A stretch of DNA of 64,000 nucleotides. Source: Paenibacillus_AB hodogayensis (lineage in GTDB: Bacteria; Bacillota; Bacilli; Paenibacillales; NBRC-103111). Shown piece after piece: positions 27,029 to 35,489 of this stretch. Location of the stretch: NCBI RefSeq assembly GCF_039536325.1, contig NZ_BAAAYO010000001.1:1178001-1242000 (forward strand). Direction: 5' to 3'. Numbering within the stretch: the first letter of the stretch is position 1; each line of letters opens with the position of its first letter. The translations under genes were made by a program, and so were the position numbers. The notes under the pieces were generated by a model. It saw nothing but the letters and a program-made list of their open reading frames with translations, ran no database searches and had not been told where the DNA came from.

Positions 27029-28045
27029 TTACAAATAGACGATAGTCCCGGTTCTTACCGATTCGAGCACGGCATGGGACAATCTCAGCATATCGAGCCC
27101 TTGCCGGAAGCCGACCGGAGCCGGCTTGCCCTCCCGGATCGCTTCGACGAACGCTTCGAATTCCTGCTGGAACAATTCCGGCTGTTCCACCGTTACCGTC
27201 TCCGTCTTGTCTCCCTCGTACAACTCGAACTGCACGGCCGCTCTCCCGAACGAATTGAACGCCCCTTCCGCGCCGCCCTTCGGTCCGTAAATGCGATCCT
27301 TTCTTCCGCGAATCTGACTTTTCTTGGGAAGCCCCCATGAAACGTTCATCGTACCGATATCCCCGGACTCGTATTCCACGGTAATGACGGCCGTATCGAT
27401 GGCTAATTGCTCGAAATGGGCAATTTCGGGACGGCCTTTAGCCAAAATGCCGCCACTGGCGAATACCTTTTTCGGCTTGGAACGGAAAACGGTCTGCCAC
27501 ATCAGGAAATAATGGCAGCAAGCGTCCATGACAGGCCCCTGGTTGCCATTCGCGTCGTGCATGGCCACCTTCGGCCTTACTTCCTGCATCAGGTCCGAGC
27601 TGAATACGAGCGGACGCCCGAATCGGCCTTCGCTCGCCCACTGCTCGACCAAGCCTACGCCTTTGGCATAGTTTCGTTGAAAGCCGATACCGAATTGTAC
27701 TCCCGCGCGCTCGACCGCCTGCTGCATGGCCTCGGCCGCTTCGATCGACGAGGCCAGCGGCTTCTCGCAAAATACGTGCTTGCCCCGCCCGGCGGCGTAA
27801 ACGGTAACCGGAGCATGAAAAACAAGCGGGAGGCAAATGGATACGATGTCCACCTGCGGATCGTCGATCGCTTCCTTGTAATCGCTGTACAGGGCCGGAA
27901 TATTATACGCATACGCCAATTTGACAGCTCTGTCCGAATCGGTGTCGGTAATCGAGACGACCTGGTGGCCGGCGGAAATCCAGCCTTTGACATGATTGCC
28001 GCCCATATCGCCCGCGCCGATAACCGCAATTTTTAATCTGCTCAT
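27029..28045 (-). CDS. Gfo/Idh/MocA-family NAD(P)-dependent oxidoreductase
   Basis: A 338-residue dehydrogenase of the glucose-fructose oxidoreductase/inositol dehydrogenase family. The Rossmann motif IAVIGAGDMGGNHVKGW is at residues ~5-21, the family motif CEKPLASS (catalytic-site Lys) near 93-100, and GPVMDACCHYFLMW near 171-184 stands where most members have GG..D...H. It would oxidise a sugar, inositol or sugar-acid hydroxyl. The ATG at 28045 follows TGAGGAGA; the start overlaps nothing, but the preceding isomerase gene ends only 10 bp upstream. Operon membership between two TIM-barrel genes suggests oxidation followed by isomerisation or elimination. Confidence 0.9.
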   Translation of the reverse strand: MSRLKIAVIGAGDMGGNHVKGWISAGHQVVSITDTDSDRAVKLAYAYNIPALYSDYKEAIDDPQVDIVSICLPLVFHAPVTVYAAGRGKHVFCEKPLASSIEAAEAMQQAVERAGVQFGIGFQRNYAKGVGLVEQWASEGRFGRPLVFSSDLMQEVRPKVAMHDANGNQGPVMDACCHYFLMWQTVFRSKPKKVFASGGILAKGRPEIAHFEQLAIDTAVITVEYESGDIGTMNVSWGLPKKSQIRGRKDRIYGPKGGAEGAFNSFGRAAVQFELYEGDKTETVTVEQPELFQQEFEAFVEAIREGKPAPVGFRQGLDMLRLSHAVLESVRTGTIVYL

Positions 28046-28055
28046 CGTTGTCTCC

Positions 28056-28793
28056 TCACCATCCAAAATGGTTTCGCAAATATGTTCTGCTGATGCCCGC
28101 GCTTTCGGACGGGTCCTTGTCGGTGTCGTCCTGCTCTACGGTCCACCAGGGCAAGTGTAGAGCCGCTGTACGCCGCAGCGCCGCTTGCAGGTCGATATCC
28201 CCCTGGCCGAGCTCTTTCCATTGTCCGCCGGACGTCGAATCTTTGACGTGAACGTAGCGAATATGCGGGGCGTAGCGGTCTATAAACCGGGCGGGGTCTT
28301 GGCCGGCCCTCCATACCCACGCCAAATCGGCGGCGAGCGGAACCCCGTAGCTTCCTGTCAACTCGTCAAAAAACGGGGAATACTCGAATTCGTCCGCATG
28401 ATTGTGATAGCAAAAAGTGACATTGCTTTTCGCGCATATTTCCGCGAGCCTGCCGGCCAGCTCGAACCAGCGGCCGTATTCCGGCTGCTTTCCGAGGCTG
28501 ACCAGCAAATAGTCCGTGCCGATCGCATTCATCTTGTCCAGAAGCGCATGGATGTCCGTATAATCGGCCGCTTGCGGATCGAATTGTTTCAAGCCGGCAT
28601 GCAGAGCTACAAGCTTGAGCGGCGTGGACGACAAATACGTTTGCAGTTTCTCCATATCGTCTAGCAGCGTGAAGCGGCTCTCGACTCCGGCATACCCGCA
28701 CTCCCATGCTTGATCGAAAATAGCCGGGAACGTTTGATTGATGTTGACCAGACCCCATATTCGGGCCTGAATGGCAATTTGCGGCGATGTCAC
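28056..28793 (-). CDS. TIM-barrel sugar-phosphate isomerase/epimerase-like protein (second in operon)
   Basis: A 245-residue member of the IolE/xylose-isomerase-like barrel family. Visible ligand-type residues are Glu/His in CYHNHADEFE (~131-140), Asp in LAADLAWVWRAGQDP (~152-166) and Asp in YVHVKDST (~178-185). YHNHxxEF is typical of the IolE-like group. The GTG at 28793 has GGAAGGAGG rather far upstream (12 bases), but no better start exists. It follows the Hyi-like gene after seven bases, so the two are co-transcribed. Confidence 0.85.
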   Translation of the reverse strand: MTSPQIAIQARIWGLVNINQTFPAIFDQAWECGYAGVESRFTLLDDMEKLQTYLSSTPLKLVALHAGLKQFDPQAADYTDIHALLDKMNAIGTDYLLVSLGKQPEYGRWFELAGRLAEICAKSNVTFCYHNHADEFEYSPFFDELTGSYGVPLAADLAWVWRAGQDPARFIDRYAPHIRYVHVKDSTSGGQWKELGQGDIDLQAALRRTAALHLPWWTVEQDDTDKDPSESAGISRTYLRNHFGW

Positions 28794-28800
28794 GGGCGAA

Positions 28801-29610
28801 TCAAGCCTCCTTCCTTGCGCTTCCCAGGTAATCGGGATATACGCTTCTGATTTGTTGAAAAGCGCTCAAGTAGTCGGCGGAAGGTTTATATTCGAGCCCG
28901 ACAAATCCGTCGTATCCCGTCTCCGCGACCGCCTCCAAAAAGGCGAATGCATCGATTTCGCCGCCCACGGGCTCGTTTCTTCCCGGCACTCTGGCCAAAT
29001 GATAGTAGCCGATTGCGCGGTGCCCTTCGCGAACCGCCCGGACGATGTTCTCCCCCATCACTTGCCTATGATAAGCGTCGTACAGCACTTTGACATTCGG
29101 GCTTGCCGTCTCCTCAATAATCCGAAAGCCCTCTTCGGCCGTATCGCAGTAGACTCCTTTATGGTCGACTTTGCTGTTCAACGGCTCGATCAGCGCGGTA
29201 ATTCCGGCTCCCTCCAGCAGAGGCGCGATATATTTCAGCGATGCGACCGTTTCCTGCCTGTGCTTTTCCACACTCCAGCCCTCGATCTTATTCCCCGGCA
29301 CCATAATCAGGTTGCTGCAGGACAGTTCCCGGGCGTAGGCGACGGCCGTCTCCGTGTCCCGGGCCAGCCTGTCCCGGTCTTCGGGAAGGAAGAGCACCGG
29401 GCGCGCGCCCGGGGCGAATCCGGTCGTGCCGCCCAGGCAGCTTACCTCGAGCGGCGCGGTTTGGCGCACATGGACCGCTTCCGGCAGCTCCACGTTTCTC
29501 CATACGAATTCGCAGCCTTCAAATCCGAAGCTTTTCGCGGCCATCCACCGGTCGCGAAAAGGCACTTCCTTGCCAAAGTTCATTTCCAAATGCGCGGAAA
29601 ACTTGATCAT
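28801..29610 (-). CDS. Hydroxypyruvate isomerase-like TIM-barrel protein
   Basis: A 269-residue barrel most like hydroxypyruvate isomerase (Hyi)/ OtnI-type enzymes: IEPLNSKVDHKGVY (catalytic Glu, ~145-158), VLYDAYHRQVMGEN (metal Asp and His, ~176-189), YYHLARVPGRNEP (His, ~204-216) and FVGLEYKPS (second Glu, ~242-250). NxKxDxKGxY and the GRxEP motif are characteristic of that group. Substrate could be hydroxypyruvate or a keto-sugar acid. The ATG at 29610 follows GGAGGTGGCC. First of three TIM barrels in the operon. Confidence 0.85.
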   Translation of the reverse strand: MIKFSAHLEMNFGKEVPFRDRWMAAKSFGFEGCEFVWRNVELPEAVHVRQTAPLEVSCLGGTTGFAPGARPVLFLPEDRDRLARDTETAVAYARELSCSNLIMVPGNKIEGWSVEKHRQETVASLKYIAPLLEGAGITALIEPLNSKVDHKGVYCDTAEEGFRIIEETASPNVKVLYDAYHRQVMGENIVRAVREGHRAIGYYHLARVPGRNEPVGGEIDAFAFLEAVAETGYDGFVGLEYKPSADYLSAFQQIRSVYPDYLGSARKEA

Positions 29611-29667
29611 GCCCGGCCACCTCCGTCTATGCTGCCGACTTCTCCGCAGCTTTGTCTTGCGGACTGC

Positions 29668-30948
29668 TTACTTGAGCTTCGCCTTCTCTTCTTGAACCTT
29701 CAGGTTCACTTGTTCCTCCGCTTCCCTGAGCGCGGTATTGATATCTTTTTTTCCGTCGGCAATATCGTTAAACGCCTGATTCAAAATCGGAGACGCTACA
29801 TAGTCAAACGGTTCGATCACTTTGATAGCCGCTTTCCCGGAGAAGTCGGCCTGCACATTTTTACCTTTCGTGCTTTCCTTGTTCGCCCCATACTGCTTCT
29901 GGATTTCCGGGACGCTGGACCCGACGACAAGAGCGGCATCCCGCGCGATCGCGCTTTGAATCTCGTCCGAATAATACAAAGCCAACACCTGGAAAGCGGC
30001 ATCCTTCTGCTTGCTGGTCGCCGCAATGGACAGCATGGAGCCCAGCAGATCGGGCACCAGCCGGTTCTCGAACGTAGGCGCCACGACATAATCCCAATTG
30101 AGACCGGCCACCGGGTTGCGAAGCAGCCAGGACGAGTTATTGAGAAGCATGGCGGTGTTCTGCTCTTTGGAGAACAGGTCGCGGGCATTGGCGGTTGTCC
30201 GGTTGCCGGGGATGTCGTTAATCGTTTTCCAGGCGGAGGCCAGCTTCTGCCATTCCGGCGTAAACAGCTGCGCCTTGTCGTCCTTGCCGAATACCGGAAG
30301 CTGCAGCTGCGATTTCAGATTTCCGTAACCGGCCGTGTTCAAGCCGTAGTAGTTGACGCCGCCCTCCGTCCGCGTCAGCTTCTTGGCCAGTTCGATCACT
30401 TCGTCCCAGCTCATCCCTTCCTTGGGATAAGGGGCGTTAAACCGATCGAACAAGTCCTTATTGTACAGCAATATTTTTACGCTGCGGTCTCCGGGCAGCG
30501 CGTAGATTTCGCCTTTTGTGCCATAAGCCTTGATGCTGTCGATCAAAGTCGGGTCCAGCTTGGATAAGTCAAATTTATTTTTTTTGATCAGCTCGGTTAA
30601 ATCGTATTGCAGGTTGACTTCCATAATCGGCCGGAGGTTCCCGTTCGGCAAAAGAATGTCCGGTATGTCGCCGGTTGCGATTCTCTCTTGCAGCGTTGGC
30701 TTTTCATCCACATAGTTCATCGTAATGTAGGGCAGCTTGGACTTGATCTCCGGCTCCATATACTTCGTGAACACCTCTTTATAGGCCGCCGAAAGCTGAG
30801 CCGTGAGCGTAACCGGAGCATGCTCGGGCTTTGCATCCGTGCCTGCCGACGAGACCGTCTCCTTTTGCGAGCATCCCGAAGCCGCCAGTACGACCGGTAC
30901 CAGCAAACCGCTTAACCACCATTGATTTCTACGCCATTTTGTTTTCAT
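29668..30948 (-). CDS. ABC transporter solute-binding lipoprotein (sugar type), orphan
   Basis: A 426-residue type 1 extracellular solute-binding protein. Residues 1-26 are a lipoprotein signal with lipobox LAASGC, so the mature protein is anchored by Cys. The mid-region has the family's NKDLFDRF and GMSWDEVIELAKKLT stretches. It probably captures a carbohydrate for import. The ATG at 30948 follows GAGGTCG. No permease or ATPase gene is present in the operon or elsewhere in this window; in Paenibacillus, orphan binding proteins rely on permeases encoded elsewhere and a shared MsmX-type ATPase. That reliance is inferred. Confidence 0.9.
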   Translation of the reverse strand: MKTKWRRNQWWLSGLLVPVVLAASGCSQKETVSSAGTDAKPEHAPVTLTAQLSAAYKEVFTKYMEPEIKSKLPYITMNYVDEKPTLQERIATGDIPDILLPNGNLRPIMEVNLQYDLTELIKKNKFDLSKLDPTLIDSIKAYGTKGEIYALPGDRSVKILLYNKDLFDRFNAPYPKEGMSWDEVIELAKKLTRTEGGVNYYGLNTAGYGNLKSQLQLPVFGKDDKAQLFTPEWQKLASAWKTINDIPGNRTTANARDLFSKEQNTAMLLNNSSWLLRNPVAGLNWDYVVAPTFENRLVPDLLGSMLSIAATSKQKDAAFQVLALYYSDEIQSAIARDAALVVGSSVPEIQKQYGANKESTKGKNVQADFSGKAAIKVIEPFDYVASPILNQAFNDIADGKKDINTALREAEEQVNLKVQEEKAKLK

Positions 30949-31001
30949 GAGAAACGACCTCCTGTAGTTTTCGTAATCATGTTTTCGTCGTTCCAATGTC
31001 T

Positions 31002-32354
31002 TTACGAGCGGGCTTGGAATACCGGCCGCGGCAGTCCCAGATGCTCGCGAAGCGTCGCGCCTTCGTACTCCGTCCGAAACAACCCCCGGTTCTGCAGCTC
31101 GGGTACGACCCCGTCAATAAATGTCTCCAGCCCGTCGGGCAAATAGGGAGGCATGATGTTAAAGCCGTCGCAAGCTTCCCGCTTGTACCACTCCTCCATA
31201 AAATCGGCAATCTGCACTGGCGTGCCGACGACTTTGCGGTGCATCCGGCTCCCGCCGTAAAACCGCCCCAGCTGCCTGAGCGTAAGCGAATCCGATTGCA
31301 TGAGCTTGGCGACCAGTTGGAGCCGGCTTTGCATGCCCGTTGCTTCGCTCAGCTCCGGCACCGGACCGTCCAGCGGATGGACGGACAGATCGTAATTGAT
31401 TTGGTCGGATAAAATGGCAAGCCCGGCCACCGGGTCCGCGAACTCCGCCAGCAGCGCCTCCGTCTCCTTGGCCTCGGCCTCGGTGGCGGCTACAATCGGC
31501 ATCATTCCGGGCATCACCTTGATGGCGTCCGGCGAACGTCCGTATGCGGCGGCGCGCGCCTTCATATCCGCATAAAAGGCCCGGGCTCCTTCCAGCGACG
31601 GCTGCGCGGTGAAGACGACTTCGGCCGCTCCGGCAGCAAAATCCCTGCCGGTGTTCGACGATCCGGCTTGGACGAGCACCGGACGCCCCTGCGGAGAGCG
31701 CGGCACGTCGAGCGGCCCGCGGACATCGAAATGCCGGCCCCGATGGTGCAAGTAATGGACCTTGTCCGCCTCGGCATAGAGCCCGGCCCGTTTGTCGAAA
31801 ACGAACGCATCCTCCTCCCAGCTGTCCCACAGCCCGTTAGCGACTTCGAGAAATTCGCGGGCCCGCTCATAGCGCAGTTCGTGATCGGGAATACGGTCGC
31901 CGCCGAAGTTGCGGGCTTCGTTGTCGCTTGTGGAAGTGACCACGTTCCACGCCGCCCGGCCGCCGCTCAACAGATCCAGCGAGGCGAACTGACGCGCCAC
32001 GTGGAACGGCTCGCTAAAGCTTGTGGATACGGTCGCCGCCAGGCCGATCCGCTCCGTCGCTCCCGCCAAGGCCGCGATCAGTGTAAACGGGTCCAATCTC
32101 GCCGAATGCAGCGATTTCACCGTCGCATGAAAGCTGTCGCCGTAACGGTCCGGAATGCCGTACCGATCGGAGAAAAAGACCATATCGAGTTTTCCCCGTT
32201 CTGCGGTCTGAGCCAAATGCTTGTAGTATTCCAGACGGAAAAACCGCTCCGTAGGCGCCGCAGGATGGCGCCAAGCGCTGGCATAATGTCCGGCGGCATC
32301 CAGAAACACACCCAGACGCAGCCCACCCGATCCGCTTTCGTTTGTTCGACTCAT
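31002..32354 (-). CDS. LLM-class flavin-dependent monooxygenase, NtaA/SnaA/DszA family
   Basis: A 450-residue two-component-type monooxygenase that uses reduced FMN and oxygen. The family pattern is visible: LGVFLDAAGHYASAWRHP at the N-terminus, TERIGLAATVSTSFSEPFHVARQFASLD (shown here only as a landmark around residues 103-130), and GRAAWNVVTS (~137-146). Relatives attack nitrilotriacetate, pristinamycin precursors, dibenzothiophene sulfone and similar C-N or C-S compounds. Its reductase partner is not encoded nearby. The ATG follows AGGAGGAGC. First gene of the operon; its leader contains a terminator-like hairpin. Confidence 0.9.
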   Translation of the reverse strand: MSRTNESGSGGLRLGVFLDAAGHYASAWRHPAAPTERFFRLEYYKHLAQTAERGKLDMVFFSDRYGIPDRYGDSFHATVKSLHSARLDPFTLIAALAGATERIGLAATVSTSFSEPFHVARQFASLDLLSGGRAAWNVVTSTSDNEARNFGGDRIPDHELRYERAREFLEVANGLWDSWEEDAFVFDKRAGLYAEADKVHYLHHRGRHFDVRGPLDVPRSPQGRPVLVQAGSSNTGRDFAAGAAEVVFTAQPSLEGARAFYADMKARAAAYGRSPDAIKVMPGMMPIVAATEAEAKETEALLAEFADPVAGLAILSDQINYDLSVHPLDGPVPELSEATGMQSRLQLVAKLMQSDSLTLRQLGRFYGGSRMHRKVVGTPVQIADFMEEWYKREACDGFNIMPPYLPDGLETFIDGVVPELQNRGLFRTEYEGATLREHLGLPRPVFQARS

Positions 32355-32423
32355 ACTGCTCCTCCTGACCGATAGTGAGACAACACGTCATCATTTCCGG
32401 ATACCAGCCGCGTTATCGAACAA

Positions 32424-32459
32424 AAAAGACATAGGTCCGCCGTAAGGCGATTCTATGTC
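32424..32459 (-). terminator. Terminator-like hairpin in the leader of the flavin-monooxygenase operon
   Basis: On the minus strand GACATAG, an inner CGCC-TTAC-GGCG stem, CTATGTC and then six T form a convincing intrinsic terminator about 70 bp upstream of the operon's first codon and downstream of where its promoter must lie. It could attenuate the operon or end a short RNA. Confidence 0.75.
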
Positions 32460-32490
32460 CCATTGGAATGGTAACGATGAAATGATAAAA

Positions 32491-32537
32491 TTGTGTATAC
32501 CCATAATTTCGCTGTGCTTTGTCGGATATATACACAA
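32491..32537. promoter_or_regulatory. Spaced inverted repeat TTGTGTATA-N29-TATACACAA in the divergent intergenic region
   Basis: Perfect 9-bp arms at 32491-32499 and 32529-32537, centres 38 bp apart. It lies upstream of the AraC-gene promoter and of the monooxygenase operon, so it is a good candidate operator for the AraC regulator. Confidence 0.6.
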
Positions 32538-32545
32538 TAACAGGC

Positions 32546-32574
32546 TTGCTCCGTTATCGTCCATATCATAATGT
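32546..32574 (+). promoter_or_regulatory. Candidate promoter of the first AraC-family gene
   Basis: TTGCTC (32546-32551) and TAATGT (32569-32574) are 17 bp apart, about 50 bp upstream of the start codon. Confidence 0.45.
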
Positions 32575-32623
32575 GTCGAACTTTATTTGTCAGTTTGTGA
32601 CCTTTAAAAGGAGTGAACCCCCT

Positions 32624-33490
32624 ATGCAGGACGAGCCTATGGAATATGCAGAACGCTATTTTTTCACCCCGACCGTCCTCGATAAATCCAATGCCGTATG
32701 GCCGATCCGTCTGGGAAGGAATGCCGCCAAGCCCCACTACCGCATCGGCCCCCGGACGACAACCTATTACAGCCTGCACTTCGTGCTGGAAGGAACGGGT
32801 ACGTTTGTCCAGGATAACAAGAGCTATGCTTTAAGCCCCAACGATCTGTTCTGCTTATTCCCGAACCGGTCCCACGAATATTTCACTTCGGCGAAGCATC
32901 CTTTGCAGATGGCCTGGATCGCCTTCGACGGCAAAAAGGCGCTGTCGATTCTGGAGCGGCTGCGCATTAGTCCTGCCAGCCCTTATTCGCAGAACGCCAT
33001 TCGTCCGGAAGTGCGGGAGCTGCTCGACGTTTTTTTCGGTTTGATTCAATCCCGCGGCCGAAAAGCGTCGGATTTAGCTAAGCTGAGCGTGCTGTACAAT
33101 GTGTTCGAGGCGCTTAGCCATCCCGATGCCGGTCTGGAAAACGAGCCCGGGGAGCATTCCGGCAGCTGGCTGCAGAAAGGAGCGGATTATTTGGAGATGC
33201 ACTACGCGGAAGGGATCACGATCGAGAAGGTCGCCTCGTTCGTCGGGGTGGATCGGGCCTATTTCAGCCGCAGGTTCAACGCTGCATACGGCACGTCGCC
33301 GATCAAATATTTGCAGAGCCTCAAGATGAAGGCGGCCCTTAAAATGCTGGAGGATACGACATGCACGCTGACCGAAATCGCGCTTTCTGTCGGCTACCCG
33401 GATTTGTTTTCGTTCTCCAAAGCGTTCAAAAAGCATTTCGACAGGTCTCCCGGCGAATTTCGGCGTTCCGTTCATGGCGAACCGGATTGA
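32624..33490 (+). CDS. AraC-family transcriptional regulator, cupin N-terminal domain
   Basis: A 288-residue regulator. The N-terminal half is an AraC-type cupin (YSLHFVLEGTGTFVQDN, then LSPNDLFCLFPNRSHEYF, residues ~45-95) that binds an effector. The C-terminal half (~185-285) holds two helix-turn-helices (ITIEKVASFVGVDRAYFSR and TLTEIALSVGYPDLFSFSKAF). The ATG at 32624 follows AAAAGGAG. It is divergent from the six-gene monooxygenase/TIM-barrel operon and is the obvious candidate to activate it in response to a carbohydrate. Confidence 0.92.
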   Translation: MQDEPMEYAERYFFTPTVLDKSNAVWPIRLGRNAAKPHYRIGPRTTTYYSLHFVLEGTGTFVQDNKSYALSPNDLFCLFPNRSHEYFTSAKHPLQMAWIAFDGKKALSILERLRISPASPYSQNAIRPEVRELLDVFFGLIQSRGRKASDLAKLSVLYNVFEALSHPDAGLENEPGEHSGSWLQKGADYLEMHYAEGITIEKVASFVGVDRAYFSRRFNAAYGTSPIKYLQSLKMKAALKMLEDTTCTLTEIALSVGYPDLFSFSKAFKKHFDRSPGEFRRSVHGEPD

Positions 33491-33556
33491 TCGTTAACGG
33501 CTCGGACTGGCCCGTCGGCTTCCCTAAATGGTATAGTTGCCATAGAAGGGAGAGCG

Positions 33557-34378
33557 GTGAACCTGATGCGAGCCTATGTACCTGTGCAGCCGCCTGTTCT
33601 GCAAGGCGAAACGTCCGATGACCATTACCGGTACCGCGAATACGCTCCGTCCAGCCGGCTGGAGCCTTATGTAGCCTGCTATTGGACGGTCGATTCATCC
33701 GCAGCCGCAGGTCCGCCCCTGCATCGGATCGTACCGGACGGATGCGTGGACATTATTGTGGACCTCAGGGCGTCCGGCTCTTCCAAAGCGTCTTTCGCGG
33801 TCGGCTTGATGACCGCTTTCGAAGCGTTTCGCCTGACTTCCGACTACTCCTTGTTCGGTATCCGTTTCTTTGCGGACCGGGCGCGCCTGTTCTTGAACTA
33901 TCCCGTCTCGGAATTCACCGGGTCCCGCATCCTTCTGGAAGATATTTGGGGACAAGAGGCAAAACCTTTCATCGAAGCGGTTCAATCGGCCGGCGAAGCG
34001 GAGGAAGCGACGGGACGGGTTGAAGCGGTATTGCTCCATAAGCTGCAGAGCCGGCAGCCTCGTACCGAGCCGCTGCTGCAAGCGGCCATGGGTTATCTAT
34101 ACGCCAGCAAAGGGGCGTTGTCCGTCGGCGCATTGGCGGAACAGCTGAGCTACAGCGAAAGAACCGTAAGAAGGGTGTTTCAGAAGGAATTGGGCATCAG
34201 CCCGAAGGAGCTTCTGGACATCATCCGGTTTCAATGTATTTTGCAAGAGATGCATAAAGGCATTTCTCCGTGGCGGCTGACCGATATCGCAGCGGCGTAC
34301 GGCTATTACGATCAGTCGCATTGGATCGGCAGCTTTAAACGGCTGTACGGATTGACGCCCAGTCAAGTGTTAAAGTGA
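33557..34378 (+). CDS. AraC-family transcriptional regulator with DUF6597-type N-terminal domain
   Basis: A 273-residue regulator. Residues ~25-125 show the pattern of the DUF6597 group (LEPYVACYWTVD, then HRIVPDGCVDIIVDL, then GLMTAF and FGIRFFADRARLFLNYPVSE), followed by a C-terminal AraC DNA-binding domain (LSVGALAEQLSYSERTVRR and DIAAAYGYYDQSHWI). The start is GTG at 33557 after AAGGGAGAG; ATG three codons on is possible. It follows the first AraC gene by 66 bp and ends in a strong terminator, so the two could be co-transcribed. No target is evident. Confidence 0.9.
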   Translation: MNLMRAYVPVQPPVLQGETSDDHYRYREYAPSSRLEPYVACYWTVDSSAAAGPPLHRIVPDGCVDIIVDLRASGSSKASFAVGLMTAFEAFRLTSDYSLFGIRFFADRARLFLNYPVSEFTGSRILLEDIWGQEAKPFIEAVQSAGEAEEATGRVEAVLLHKLQSRQPRTEPLLQAAMGYLYASKGALSVGALAEQLSYSERTVRRVFQKELGISPKELLDIIRFQCILQEMHKGISPWRLTDIAAAYGYYDQSHWIGSFKRLYGLTPSQVLK

Positions 34379-34427
34379 TGGGAAGGCCGCGCCTGCTCGC
34401 TCAAGCAGGAATGACCGATTGCCGTAA

Positions 34428-34479
34428 ACAGCCCAACCATCCCGCAGACGGAACGTCGGGGATGGTTGGGCTGTGTTTA
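34428..34479 (+). terminator. Strong intrinsic terminator after the AraC pair
   Basis: A perfect 15-bp stem CAGCCCAACCATCCC / GGGATGGTTGGGCTG with a 15-base loop, followed by TGTTTAT. Confidence 0.85.
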
Positions 34480-34527
34480 TATCTCCTGCAAGGCAAGCTG
34501 CCGGAGCAGCTTTCTTTCTATGTGTAT

Positions 34528-35292
34528 TTACTCGGCAGCGGCGGCTTGCCGTTCGGCGATTTGCGTCTTGTACTGCTTTAGCAGCTCGGCAAGCGACGAT
34601 TGAATCGTTCCCGCATTCTCGCTTTGCACCGCTTCGTCCAGCGCAATTTGAGCCTTGATCAGCGAAGAGAACGCAGTCGCTTCCCGAAGCTCGGCCACTC
34701 CCGTCGTCGCGGCGGTTCCAGCCTCCGACACTGCTCCGATCGCGATGGCGACGCCTTCTTTCATTTCTTCAGGCGAAAGCTTGATCCCGTCCGTGGAGAA
34801 CGTGATGCTTTTTTCCAGATTGAATGGTACTGCGCTGGTCGGGAGGGCTTGCAAAGTCGCATCGTCGGCCGGGAGTCTGTCGCTGATCTTGACAAACGGC
34901 AAGGCGGTCCCTTCCTTGATATCGAGCTTCAGCTTTTCCAGATCGGCTTCAGAGAGTTTAACGGCGGCCACGCTTGCCTTCACGCCTTCGAGCGCGCCTC
35001 CGTTACTGCTGACGGTCACGCTGTGCACGCCCCAAAGCTTGTTATACGTCTCCAGCGTGCTTTCCCAATCGCCGACCGTATCCGGGGCATATTTGCGGGC
35101 CAGCTCAAGCGGATTGGACAACGTTCTTTTGACGATCGAGAACGTCTCGGCATTGGCCTGCCGGGTAACGGCTCCGCTTCCTTCTGTCGGCTTCGCTTCG
35201 TTATTATCCGCGTTGGCGGCAACCGGGGCGGCGATGGCGGACATAAGCAGGGCGGACAGGGCGACGGTTTTGAAGTTCATACGGTAGTTCAT
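34528..35292 (-). CDS. Secreted hypothetical protein
   Basis: A 254-residue protein with a clear signal peptide (residues 1-28, ...AAPVAANA) and no recognised domain. The mature part is Ala/Glu/Lys-rich and mostly helical towards the C-terminus (~185-250), with a mixed region between 45 and 170. The ATG at 35292 follows GAGGAGTG. It is monocistronic, converging on the AraC terminator. The close direct repeats TAAGACGTGTAAGAC occur about 35 bp upstream. Function unknown. Confidence 0.75.
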   Translation of the reverse strand: MNYRMNFKTVALSALLMSAIAAPVAANADNNEAKPTEGSGAVTRQANAETFSIVKRTLSNPLELARKYAPDTVGDWESTLETYNKLWGVHSVTVSSNGGALEGVKASVAAVKLSEADLEKLKLDIKEGTALPFVKISDRLPADDATLQALPTSAVPFNLEKSITFSTDGIKLSPEEMKEGVAIAIGAVSEAGTAATTGVAELREATAFSSLIKAQIALDEAVQSENAGTIQSSLAELLKQYKTQIAERQAAAAE

Positions 35293-35403
35293 AGATCAAC
35301 ACTCCTCATCGTTTTTGTAGTGGTTTGTCTTACACGTCTTACTTTACCGAAGGAGTGTGGCACAACTATGGTGGGTTTGTGGAAAAACAATGGCAGGGCC
35401 CGA

Positions 35404-35470
35404 ATGCCGCCGTTCCTTGTTGCAAAAGCAAAAGAGCCCGCGGCACGTCGGCCGGAGCTTCTCTTTAATG
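35404..35470 (-). terminator. Possible weak terminator of the GNAT gene
   Basis: An interrupted GC-rich stem (GAGAAGCTCCGGC / GCCGCGGGCTC, minus strand) is followed by TTTTGCTTTTG. The pairing is imperfect. Confidence 0.4.
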
Positions 35471-35489
35471 TGAATGCGGAGCCGTTTCT

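Noticed and set aside
26997..27338. N-terminal extension of the last TIM-barrel gene by 114 codons
   Set aside because: It overlaps the Gfo/Idh gene, is Arg/Gly-rich and non-homologous; the GTG at 26996 has its own Shine-Dalgarno site.
32424..32540. T-box or SAM riboswitch in the monooxygenase leader
   Set aside because: No T-box specifier/antiterminator motif or SAM core was recognised; the leader is short. Kept only as a terminator-like hairpin.
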